In this document: piece by piece, positions 45,260 through 56,600 of the stretch
Numbering within the stretch: the first letter of the stretch is position 1
Layout of the letters: every line of letters begins with the position of its first letter
Assembly: GCA_964007475.1 (NCBI GenBank)
Contig: OZ023274.1
Coordinates: forward strand, 31,465,827-31,529,826
Direction of reading: 5' to 3'
DNA length: 64,000 nt
DNA from: Hybos culiciformis
Lineage: Eukaryota > Arthropoda > Insecta > Diptera > Hybotidae
Made by a program: the position numbers and the translations under genes
The notes under the pieces: generated by a model
What the model was told of the DNA's origin: nothing
Seen by the model: only the letters and a program-made list of their open reading frames with translations
Databases searched by the model: none

Positions 45260-47140
45260 TAATTTATTGATTATTAATACACTAAAATTAAACCATTATT
45301 AAGGGTATAATATAACGTATATATATTTTATTATTTGTTTAAAAGGTTTCGAACTACTACTATGGATTAATAGATTAATGGACATTTGCCATTATTTTTT
45401 GAATTACTTTTTTTACCAAATTTAAGTACTAATAATATTTTTAAATATTTCAAAAGTGCTGGTGTTTTCCTTATAAATTATTCAATTACTAGTTTCTCAA
45501 AAATTAAAATGAAACGATTTTTTACTCGAACTATACCTCTAAATACAAAAAATTCGCTTCCAACCCTGAGTATGAGTTATTATTTCTTTTTTTTTGTATA
45601 GAACACGTTAGTTTATAGGTTAGTACATGGGTCAGTTCGAGCTAAATGTTAGTTTAAAGGTCTAAGTGGAGTTTGCTTATAACAAAAAAAATTTTTCTTG
45701 AAGAACTTTAGGTTAACAAAAATAAAATTTTATAAAAGAAAAACAAAAATTTTATTGCTGTTGTAAAATATTATAACGTGGAAAATTATAGTGTTTTTTT
45801 GTTAAGATCAAAAACTGTTTTTGAATTATTTATTAAATAAAATTTGTTAGGATACAATGTTTCTGTAATGGCTCAATTATTGAGAAACAGTGTTTTTATC
45901 ATTTTCAAATTTCAATATACATTTTGCTTTTCTAAAAATGTCAAATTCATTTTTATTTGAACTGAAATAAATTATTTAATCTTCTTTTTGTTTTTAAACT
46001 GAGAACGTGTGTTTTTATTACAAGGAGAAAATTCTAGAAGAATATCACAAATCTTAACAAAATTTGTTAAATTTATTAATATTCTTTAATTTCCATTTTT
46101 TTTGTTATTTATTAAATTCAATTTGTTGAATTTATGAAGTGAATATATTATTTTATTTTAAATTATTTTATTAAATTATTATCAGTTTTTTTTTTATTTG
46201 TTGTCATCAAGAACAGCTAAAGAACGATCTTATAGTTATACTTGGTTTTATATGTTTTACGTTTGTTCTAGTTTAAAAAAAGTACCGCTTTTATATGTAT
46301 AACGTGAAGTTCAAGCTTTATATAACACAAGTGATTTTTTATTTGTATTCAAACAACCTAAGAAATACATCATACAGGAAAATATTTAAATATCACGGGT
46401 TTGTTATATTTTTTTGAAAAAAATCCTAAACAACTGTGATGAGTGTCATACCCTAATATGGCGTGCATAAAAGCATACAAAAAAAGAATAAAAATATCTA
46501 GTGGCTTTGCAAAAAACACAGAAATTTCAGTCGCCATAAGTTTCGTAGCAGAAAAATGGGTTAAAAAAAAAAACAACAGACTGATTTCAGGATTTCTTTA
46601 ATTCTCGATTTTAATTTTCGGTATTTGATGGCTTTAGTTTAGTACTTAAAATTTTAGTATTTTGAAAGTTCTGTATGTTAAAATTTCTGGAATTTTTTTT
46701 TTCAAGTTTTTTTTTTTAAATTTTTGTATTTTTAAACATATCTTTTTTCATGACATTTTGCCGTTTTCCGTTCCGTCACAAACCAAAAAAAAAGGTAATT
46801 GTTTTATTTTTAAAATGTCAAATATGTCAAAAAGCCAATGAAAAAAGCATCAGGTAACTTTTTATATGAATAGAAAAGGAATGGAATTGCTTTTTTTTTT
46901 TGGTTTCCAATATTGGATCTAGAACTCTAAATAATGAGTTCTGCAGCCACATTGAAAACGATAAAATATAAGAAAAAAAAAATTAAAAAAAGATTGAGAA
47001 AGGCAAAAAGCAATCAGTTTCTAAACGTTGCCGTTTAAAATGTATGTAAAATTCAAAAATCATTACTTGCAAATTCCTTCCTCATTAAAAAGTATAACTT
47101 TTTTTCGTATTCTATCTCTAACAACAAAATACAGGTATCC
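45260..47140. other. AT-rich intronic DNA of the decayed CAP gene
   Basis: Nothing beyond poly-A and poly-T tracts and short accidental frames was seen. Confidence 0.5.
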
Positions 47141-47144
47141 GGAA

Positions 47145-48300
47145 TATTCGTCTAAAATAACTCGTCTATAAATAATTATTCTAAAAACTATTTATCTAAT
47201 ATCATTTCGTCTAAAAGTGCCATTCGTCTAAAAACAAGTAGTCTAAAAATTAATCATCTAATACAATATTCGTTTTGAATGGGTGCAAAAATGGTTAAAA
47301 GATGTACTCTATGTACCAAAGTTACCTAGTAATTTTTTCTCAATCTCACCTGCAACTGACAAAGGGTATGAATTTGTTTTAAATTAAAAATGTTGTTATC
47401 TTCAGCGAGACGGCAAAAAAGATGCAGTTGGACAGCGTGAAGGTAATCTATTTAAAATGAAATTTAAATTAAAAGATGAACTATTTGTAGCAAATTTAAC
47501 AATAAGTTAAGATAGTTTGAAAGTTTGGCACGAGAAACTAGATCACCAGAATATACGACATGTCAAAGAATTTTTAAAGCGAAATAATATAAAATTTGTT
47601 GATGAAAAGTTCACATGTGAAGCCTGTTTCATTGGTAAACAACACAGAATCAGTTTTGAAGCTCGTGAAGAAAAATCAAAATCTTGTGGAAAAATCATAC
47701 ACGAGAAATCATACACGATGCAAGTAAAAGTGCCATTCGTCTAAAAACAAGTATTAACAAGTAAACAAGTAAACTAATTATCTAATACAATATTCGTCTA
47801 AAAACAATTAGGCTAAAAACTTTTCATCTAATAACAGTTCTTCTAAAGGAGTTCGTTTTAGAAGGAAAATCGTTTAAAATTAATTGATTATTAAAACTAT
47901 ATTGTATCAAATTACTTAAACTAAATTATTCAATTTAAACATAACAATAAAACAAAGTTTAATGTATTATATTTTTAATATTTAATTTAATATTAAATTT
48001 GAGTAAGACGAAATAAACGGCCATTCGTCTAAAATTAAGTAGTCACAAAATTCGTCCACAATCACGGATTACAACCCTATTTAACAAAATTTTGCATGTA
48101 AATTGCGCGCGCGATTTTAGATTAATTGATTTTAGACGAATTGTTTTAGACGAATTGTTTTAGACGAATTGTTTTAGACGAATTGTTTTAGACGAATTGT
48201 TTAGACTAATTGATTTTAGAGGAAATGTTTTAGATGAATTGTTTTAGACAAATTGTTTTAGAGAAATTGATTTTTTCGACGAACTGCCGCGAACTTAAAA
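47145..48300. mobile_element. Foldback element with TTTTAGACGAATTG arms, carrying a copia fragment
   Basis: The left arm has repeated ATTCGTCTAAAA, and the right arm (about 48111-48290) has eight or more tandem units of GATTTTAGACGAATTG or close variants. Internal copies of CATTCGTCTAAAA punctuate the centre. A copia-derived segment (47405-47715) lies between, suggesting capture or nested insertion. The element lies between exons B and C of the decayed CAP gene. Confidence 0.75.
47405..47715 (+). pseudogene. Ty1/copia Gag-pre-integrase fragment
   Basis: Reads KKDAVGQREGNLFKMKFKL, then an in-frame TAA (47508-47510), then LKVWHEKLDHQNIRHVKEFL and FTCEACFIGKQHRISF. WHxxLxH...CxxC...GKQ is the HHCC-type pre-integrase motif of copia polyproteins. 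No integrase core, RT or LTR is present. Only this small piece survives, inside a foldback element. Confidence 0.8.
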
Positions 48301-48733
48301 TACATGTAAAATCAAACGAACTGAATATCCAGTTTTATATCCAATGGTTTTCATTAAAAAAGGTTTGGGAAAAGAAAGGTATAAAAAAGGAATGAGTAAT
48401 TAAACAGATAATTTCTTTTGTTTTCTACAGAAACATTGTTAACTTTGAAACATTAGTTATGGATAGAAATAAGTTTGTGGGATGCAGTCTGTTATCATAT
48501 GAAAGTAATGATCCTAGTTTGGACAAAGTTTTGTTTACATGTAATTTTGCATTCACGCCTGTTATTGGAAGACAAATATACCAAGATGCACGACCTGGAC
48601 AAGCTGGAAAGATCGAAAAAAATTTAATTATCTTTGCGGCAATGAAGAAAGTTATGGAAACTATTGTCCACCCTATCCCGAATACGGTTCTTATGGAATG
48701 ACTGTTATTATTTTACTAACATTCATCGTTGTT

Positions 48734-48923
48734 AAAAGCTTTATTTAAACTATGAAATAACAATGGCTACAAATGATGAGCTGCTTAGTACAAAATGTAA
48801 ATTAAAATAAAAATCAGTCCCTCAGTCCAAAAGCAGTCCATTATTTGTAGCCATTGTTATTTCATAGTTTAAAGCTTTTAAGTATAAACTTCTTTCGGCA
48901 GTTCCTATGACTGCTTCGTGTGT
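48734..48923. mobile_element. Foldback MITE with AGCAGTCATAGGAACTGCC arm (copy 2, left arm truncated)
   Basis: Matches 17408-17625: AAACTATGAAATAACAATGG, then the complement, then GGCAGTTCCTATGACTGC. The left end starts within the last codons of the decayed CAP gene, so the MITE may have supplied its stop region. Confidence 0.8.
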
Positions 48924-48929
48924 TTTTTT

Positions 48930-49990
48930 TTTCCTTTGGCGTATTTTAAAATTTTCTAGAAAAATTTAATGAAATTTTTAAAAAAGTTTTTTGAAATATT
49001 GTTTTATTAATAATGTTTTTTGAAAATATTTATGAAAAATTCATAAAATTAAAATTTTTTTTTAATAGGTATAAAATTACAAAAAAAAAAACAGTTTAAT
49101 AAACGCACATGCATAACACACACACACACACTAACACGGCTTAGATACAATATTACCAGGGTAGATGTTTGCAAATAAAAAAAAAATCTATATTTGCATT
49201 TGAACGTCATAGTCAACTCTACAAAAAGGAGAAAAATGAACAAGGAAAAAATAGTTGACGGTTAGTTTTATTTTCTTATCGAACGCCTGTGAGAACTTAA
49301 AACGGTTTTTACAAACTAGAAAGAATATTCATAAAATAAATGTTTGTAAATCTATAAGTAACTGATGCGTCTGATCGTCTCTGTCACAAACACATTAAAA
49401 AAGTGAGTCACCCTACAATTTGAGAATTTCAGCTTCACCTTTGATAGATTCATACATTTTTTACCGTCAACAATCTCAAAATAGAAATGTTTTAGTAAAT
49501 TTTTCCCTCATTGGTCAAATTTTTAGCTATTTTAAAGCCGAAATGTGGTTGCCTTCAAAAATCGTTGAAACTTTCACTGCATTCTTTTTTCATATCTGTT
49601 TTAATTGGCATCATTTAAGCAAATTTAAATTTACGGCTACGGCTCTCGCCTTGAAAATAATTCTCTTCATACAGTTGTAGACTGTTAATATTTTCCTGTA
49701 TTTAATAAAATTCATGTATTTTGTTGTTTATTGAGATTTTTGTCACATTTTAAATAAGCAATAAGCAATCACAAAATTTCAATCACAAAATATGAATTCA
49801 CAAAAAACAAAATATCAATTATGCATAAACTATACCTAGGAAGCTTTTATAAACGAACAAACTTCCTGTTCAAATCAAGTCAACCATGACGTCCATACTT
49901 CGATAAAACTTCCAAAGTGACAAAACAGCTGCTTTTAATTTATACGTCATCGCAAAATATAAACATTTTTCCTTTGCTTTCTTTTTTTAT
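48930..49990. other. AT-rich region, no gene seen
   Basis: A short CACACACACACAC run (49119-49131) is the only repeat noticed. Frames of 64-86 aa have no recognised domain. Confidence 0.4.
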
Positions 49991-49995
49991 TTTCT

Positions 49996-50535
49996 GCCAG
50001 ATTGAGGAATTTTTTCCCCAAACTGAGGAAATTTTTAATTTCGGGGGGAAAAAAAAAGTTAAAAAAAACGTGGGGAAAAATTTGAGGAAAATGTTTTTTT
50101 CTGAGGAAAATTTGAAGAAATTCAGAAATATTGTGCTAACGTTGGCAATCAATAATATTTATTATTTCAGACTCGTAAATTTTTTTCACCCTAATGATTT
50201 TAAGAAATTTATATCATTACCATATTCTTCTACGTACGTTGAGCTCAAAATCTATTGTTGGAACTAAGCTTTTTGATTTACAACATATAAGTACCGCATA
50301 AAATCTGAACACATTAAAAATTTGGAAATCTTGCAAAATTAAGCTGTTTTTGGGGAAAAACTGAAGTGAGTAAAACCGTTATACAATTTATTTTTTTTTC
50401 TAATTTAGGGCAAAAAAAAAAATTTAGTACACAAAAATATAAAAAAAAATTTGAGGAATTTTTTTTAAAAAAGTGTCTATTTTGGGGAAATTTCTTGAAA
50501 ATTTGAGGAAATTTCATTCATTCCATCTGGCAGCC
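49996..50535. mobile_element. Possible MITE with CTGCCAGA ends and GAGGAAATTT repeats
   Basis: TCTGCCAGATTGAGGAATTT at the left and GGAAATTTCATTCATTCCAT then CTGGCAG at the right. The interior repeats TTGAGGAAA/TTGGGGAAA on one strand. The low complexity makes the boundaries uncertain. Confidence 0.4.
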
Positions 50536-50903
50536 CTGTTTTCGGTCAAAATGGTGGTGGTTTTCAAATTTAAATTCGGATTTTATTTTGATTTCATCCA
50601 GCTAAGAATTAAAATAAATTATAAATTTAATTAAAAACACTGAAATTTATCAAATATAATTGAATAATATTTTCATAATTATTTAAGTAAAAATTAATCA
50701 AATATTAGAGAAGGTTTAAAAAATATCTTAAATTTCTTTGAAATTGAATGTTATTTTTTCTCTTTGCCAATGAATAATAAAAAAGTATTCTTATTCTTAT
50801 TTTTCTGAGAAAAATGATAATGACTTTTTCGAACTCGATTCGAAAATAGATTTTTACCCTCCTCTACCAAATTCGAAAATACAACGCCCCTAAAGAAGTA
50901 TGA

Positions 50904-51053
50904 AGGTGAAAACACAATTGGGGCGACGACGACGGCGACAGCGAAATTTCATATAAAAAAATCGCCTCAATTGTTTCATTCTCATACAAATATATGGTTT
51001 TTGACAGTCGCTATCGCTGTCGTTACGCTGTCGCCCCAATTGTGTTTTCACCT
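50904..51053. mobile_element. 150-bp hairpin MITE (copy B)
   Basis: Nearly identical to 14879-15028 over its full 150 bp, from AGGTGAAAACACAATTGGGG to the complement. The flanks read TGA and TAA, so the target duplication has decayed or differs. Confidence 0.9.
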
Positions 51054-51071
51054 TAAACTTCAAAAACAATG

Positions 51072-52217
51072 GTCAGAATATGGGCCCAAATAAATACGCA
51101 TTTCTATAAATAATAAAATAATTTTGGAACACTAGGATCCCTAATTTTTTTAATTCAATAAAATGAAAAAAGTATAGGAACCGAAAGAAAAATTTTAAGA
51201 ATTATTGTTAATTAAATTGGAATATTGGGAAAGCTTTTAATTTTTGAGCTATTTAAAATAATTACACTTTTTGAATAAATATTCTATTCGTTTTTCTTTG
51301 CAAACATGACGATTATTAACTAAAATTTTAAGGAGCGTCCACACATGACGCATGTGTGGACACAATATTCGTGTTAAAAAGTGATTATTCGTCATCCCTA
51401 AACGAACATGAACATTTATATAAATTTGGGGTTTTTCACGGGTTTAATAACATAGTTATTTATAATTTTAAGCTTAAATTTTGAAAAAAAATTATTTGCG
51501 CATTTCTTTTTTTCAATGTTTGAAAAAAATAAACGCATTTTTAAAATTTAAAATAATACTTCAAAATTATAAAAATTAAAAAATTATCCAGCCGCAGCAA
51601 CTTGAAGATCTTTTTTATTTACCTTAATTAATTTAATATTATAGTTTATATAAATAGTTTACATATTTAATAATTGGGCAACTAATATTTTTCACATCAA
51701 ATTTTATTAACTAATATTCTAATTCAAACTTATGTGTGGACAGCACTTTCATACACGAATATTCACTCACGAAATTTCATCAACGAACAAAAAGTTCGCT
51801 CAAGCATATGTGTACGCTCCTTTAGAATTGAAAAAATTATTTAAATATTTTAATGTAAGTCAAAATGAGTTGCAGGACACGGAAATCTCTCTTAGGTACA
51901 AATCATATTTTTTAGCACCAAAGAGCCCCTTCTGTTAGATGTTAGAATCTCATTGAATCAAATATTTTTTTACCCTGTTTTCTTTTTTAATTAATATGTA
52001 TTTCTGAATATAACGTTCCTGTTTACAAGATTTTCAAAGTTTGATTGTTTATCACTTAGTACCGAAGTATGTCGATTCTTTCCCAAAACCATTTCCTCGC
52101 CAATCAAAATATATTTTAATCAGATTTTATTGTGTCTTTAAAACAAAAAGTTTGAATTTATCGGCCCAAATATCACCGGCCCATCGGGAAATGTCCCGGT
52201 GAGTCAGTCCAACCCTG
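51072..52217. mobile_element. Non-autonomous hAT-like element (copy 2, inverted), with a nested MITE
   Basis: Aligns in reverse with 39325-40247. The well-kept end is CGGTGAGTCAGTCCAACCCTG; the other end is truncated near GGGCCCAAATAAATACGC. The element at 51331-51821 is inserted in it. Confidence 0.8.
51331..51821. mobile_element. 491-bp MITE with AGGAGCGTCCACACATG ends, TTA target duplication
   Basis: The ends AGGAGCGTCCACACATGA and CATATGTGTACGCTCCT are flanked by TTA (51328-51330 and 51822-51824). The empty target, AAATTTTAGAATTG followed by AAAAAATTATTTAAAT, exists on the minus strand of the paralogous element near 39590-39630. Confidence 0.9.
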
Positions 52218-53613
52218 CCGTTTGTCATCAAATCTTGGAATGGTAGGTTGCGATAGAAATAATAAATGAACCACTGTACTGCATATAGATAGTACAACGT
52301 GCAAATAATGTCGGAATCGGAACATCTGTAATTCTTTGATCTCTAGTAGGTGGTGTTATGTGTAAAGAAAATTCGTTATATATTTGTTTTTTTAACTTTT
52401 TATTGCGTAATGTGTGTAAATACGTATAATATAAGTATATAATACTATAACTAGTTTGAAAATATCAACAATAATTTATTAACTAAATAAAATGGTCTTA
52501 CCTATAAAATAATAGAAAATTATATATAGAAATACATTTTTTTTTAATTGTGTTCTCATAAAATTTAGAACAAATTAAAACATGATTTTTTAGTCTAATC
52601 CTAAAAAAAGTTTCATTTTACAATATTAACATTTTTAAAGGTAGACTAGAAACTTCTAACTACAAAAAAAAGAATTATTTACTTATATAACATTTTACAT
52701 TTTTATAAAGACTTTTTTTTATTTAAATTCTTATATAATTAATGATACCTAAATTTCCTATAATCATATTGAAATTTTGTTGAATGATATACTTTTAGCG
52801 ATAACTGCCTGGAAGTATATAGAATAATTTCCATATACCAGTGTATTCTCAAAAGTATTTTATAACTTAAGATATGGAAGTTCAACATACAAATAATAGT
52901 AAGTACTGTATACTACATATGCATACGGATATGTAAAATTCAAACTTTAATTTTTTATGCTTGTATTTCGAATAATAAAATTCAATAAATGACATTTTTG
53001 TTAAAAATTTCTGTTTTTTTAAGGATAAAGTTATGTTAACATTATTCCAAAACTTTTAACTACGGTATTATCTTTGAAAAAATGTTGCAGGGTGGGTAAA
53101 GGAAAAAAAATTATTGCAGTGTGTATGTAAATTAAGATTTTTTTTGTTTTTCAATTTATTGATTATGGTGATATAAACCATAACCGTATAACTTATGCTT
53201 TTCTAGTTTTATGTCTTATATAATAATACTGAAAGCTTTTTTAACTAAGATTTCCTCAGACCAGTTTTTCATTAGTATGTATAAGAATGTAAGAAATTAA
53301 TTATAATGGCTCTATTTTTGATATAATCTTGCCATCGGTTATTGTTTAACACTAAGATTGTTTGTGTTAAGATAATTGAGCACAGCTTTTTATACTCTGA
53401 TTATTTATACTATTTCAAAGTTATACTATTTCAATATTTTCTTGAGTTCAATTTAAGTTTTTAGTAATTTGTTAAGTTATCTTACAAATTTTTGGTTGTT
53501 AGAAAATTTTGAAATATTTATTTATTATCAAATCACTACTTATATAAACAGTGCATTAAGAAAATGTGAGTTCATTTTTTAAATAATAGTTCACATGTTA
53601 TCTATGTTAATTG
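52218..53613. other. AT-rich region downstream of the kinase gene
   Basis: It probably includes the 3' UTR of the minus-strand receptor kinase. No separate gene or recognised repeat is seen. Confidence 0.5.
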
Positions 53614-56600
53614 TCATATTTCACATTCGAATTCTGATATTCGTCTGTTAAAATATAACATTCCCGACTCAAGATCTTCACTAAAACCGCTGACATCCAT
53701 ATAATCAGAATTAGCAGTGTCATCATCAACCCATTTACAAACCGATCGTGATATTTCATTACGTATTTCTCTGAATGTTGGTCTATCTTGTGGAATTTTT
53801 AACCAACAGCGTTGCATTAAATCATAAAATTCAATTCGTCCTTCTTTCGGTAAATCAGGTCTGGTCCCATTTGGAACACTACGGATTACTTCACGACCTG
53901 ATAAATTAGGATAGGGTGTTGATCCTGAATATTAGATAATTTATTTAAAGTATTTTCTTTTACTTATCAATATTAAAAAATATTTAAATTTAATACCTAA
54001 GGTAGCAATTTCCCACAGTACAATTCCAAATGCCCACACATCGGTTTCGGGTGAATATACATGGTATTGTAATGATTCCGGTGCCATCCATCGAATCGGT
54101 AACGCTGGACGTTTGCTGATTGTGTCATGACTTTTTTTGTCACAATTATTATTATTATGATTCCATTGATTAATGAATCGATTGCCAATATCAAATTTAA
54201 ATTTATGTTGAATATCGTTAGTGTTCTTTAAAAAAGGATCTGCTGTCTTTTCAACAATTATTGCAGATTTTCGAGACTGTCTTTTATATTGTTGAGCATC
54301 AAGATCTACAGACATGCCAAAATCGCATATCTTGCATACACCATTATGATCTAATAATATGTTTCTAGCTGCTAAATCCCTATGAATTATCTAAAATAAT
54401 ACAGAATTATTAATTTACACTATAATAAGCATTATATTGTGCAGTTTAACTGAAAAATAGGAGTGTTATATATAAGCTGAATACTCATGTATTTAAAATG
54501 CGAATGTAACAAAAGTAATAACATAACTGACTGTTTATCTATCAGGGACAAGTGTGAACTTTCACTAAAGAACTAGTTTGAAGGGATCAAAAGAGCTCAA
54601 TCCAAGGAGAAAATCCTGACAAAGGATTTATAATCGCAGAAATAAAACCAGCCATTTGAAACGGCTGTTCATCACGTAACAGTATATTTCAGAAATAAAA
54701 GAGATTTGCAAATCGGTTTAGTAGTTTCAGATATCACTGTTGTACTGTGAATAAGCAAACGATAGATTTCTCCTTATTACAGTGTGACCACAATCAACTG
54801 TCGGCAAGTTTCAAAATTTAAATATGATGTCTAAGTGGGCGAAAAAAAATGTTTGTTACCTCCACTTTTTGTAAACTTAATTCTTATTAAGTTCTCATTA
54901 AAAAAAGATTCTTGTATTTAAAATTAAACATGGAATCCAAACGAGAGCTAATTTTTAAATACAACATAAAAACTAATTTTTTGTTTGACTGGCACGCAGA
55001 AGGCGAAATAATTTTTTCGGATGAGAAAATGCTTCTGTTGCCAGATTCTTATAATCAGCAAAATGATCGTGTTTGGGAATTTCACTTTCTGACGTCCCAA
55101 TCAACAAATTAGGCGTTTAAGGATTTCAGAATGTGTCTCGTGTGGTGGTCTGGGAGCTATTTGCGCCAGAGGGGAATTCCCATTGTAATTTGTTGATAAA
55201 AACGTTAAAATTGATCGTCACAAATTTTCTTCCTCAGGCTAAGAACATGTTTGGCTAAGACTATTTTTGTTTTCAACAAGATTCTGCGCCAGCTCATAAA
55301 GGCAAACGAACCCAACTTGCCAGATTTTGTAATTTTGTAAAAATTTGCCAGATTTTCTAACATCTAAAGAGTGGCCTGCATCTTCACCGGACCTCAATCC
55401 AGTTGAATTCTGCATATGGGGATATATGCTCAGTAAAGTTAAGAATGTAAAAAAAATAAGTTTGGAGCAATTCAAAGCTCATTTGGTAAAGATTTGGGAT
55501 GGAATTCCTATGACAGTCGTGCGTGCCGCGTGCAAAATTTTTCCAAAACGTTTAAAGGAAATTTTTAAAATGTAAGGCGAAAGAATTGAATCGAAACATT
55601 AAATTTTGTTCGATATATTATAAGGATCTTATAAATAAAATTTCCTGATAATTGACGTAAAATTAAAGTTTTTGTAGCCATTTTTTAACCCGACAGTTGA
55701 TTCTGGTCACCCTGTAATAGTAAAGAATAGTCAGATAGATGGAAAGAATGAAGTATCTTCAATGGGTAATGGTGAATATTATTTGATGGCAAATATATCA
55801 ATATTAAATTTCGGAATTGATATGTTCACATACTTACATTTTTCTCTGAAATGTATTCCATTCCACGAGATATGTCTAAACAAAAACCTGCTAATGTTCT
55901 TGGTGACAATGGAGCTAAACTTCGCCCCCCAGGAACTGAAGCTGGCAGTATGTTAGTAGCACTTCGAGCGGCTCTTAGCAATGACAACAATCTTCCACGC
56001 ATTGCATATTCCATTATCAAAAAATGTGGCTCTGTTGTAAAAATAAAGTAATAACAAAATAAAATAAAATAGACGCAGATATCTTACCGCTGTCAACACA
56101 AGCACCTAATAATGTTACAACGTTTAGATGTGAAGCCAATTTTTTCATTATATTGGCTTCTTCTTTTAAACTAACTTGACTGCCGCCAATTCGAACCGTC
56201 TTTACTGCAACAATACGAGTGGTTCCTAAATGCCCATTTAGATCATCTGCTTCAGCCTTCCAAACTTGCCCAAAATTTCCTTCACCTAAAAGGCTTTTGA
56301 ATCTTATATTTTTTCTTTCAAATTCACTATACGTTAGAAATGAACTGTCGTCATTGGAATCATCCTTATCCATTTTTCTGACCGGACTAATTGGTTGTTG
56401 ATCAGTAACGTATCCATCTAAATCAGTTTCAATTTTATTTCTTGTTTTTAAATACATAGACCTAACAGCGTAAAGAATTATCACAATCACTGGAAACATT
56501 CCTAGACCGGCTAAGACGTATGTGGCCATGTACATTCTGTCTGTAGCTTCATCAATTTTTACTTCATTTATTTCTGTGTTATTGCTAGGCATAGCTGCTA

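Larger units (their letters stand above)
42809..48748 (+). pseudogene. Decayed CAP-superfamily (antigen 5/SCP-like) gene
   Basis: Three exon remnants lie in order on the plus strand. Exon A (about 42809-42983) reads CNASLISYPNDIICVKSKYR, then NQIAGG and FRPALRMAKMQWDGDLATLA, the CAP N-terminal block. It then hits an in-frame TAA (42977-42979) just before TGTG and an intact gtaag donor. Exon B (45068-45258) reads VVSAGIDTWFSQNESADANI and ends AAAGG|gtaatt. Exon C (48431-48748) continues in phase with NIVNFETLVMDRNKFVGCSL and VLFTCNFAFTPVIGRQIYQD. A -1 shift near 48603-48628 then separates it from the true C-terminus YLCGNEESYGNYCPPY plus a hydrophobic tail. The exon encoding the middle of the fold (phase 1 to phase 0) is missing. 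TAG (42794) and TGA (42806) lie in frame upstream. CAP proteins of this type are normally secreted; here the usual HFT of the cavity is NFE. Confidence 0.8.
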
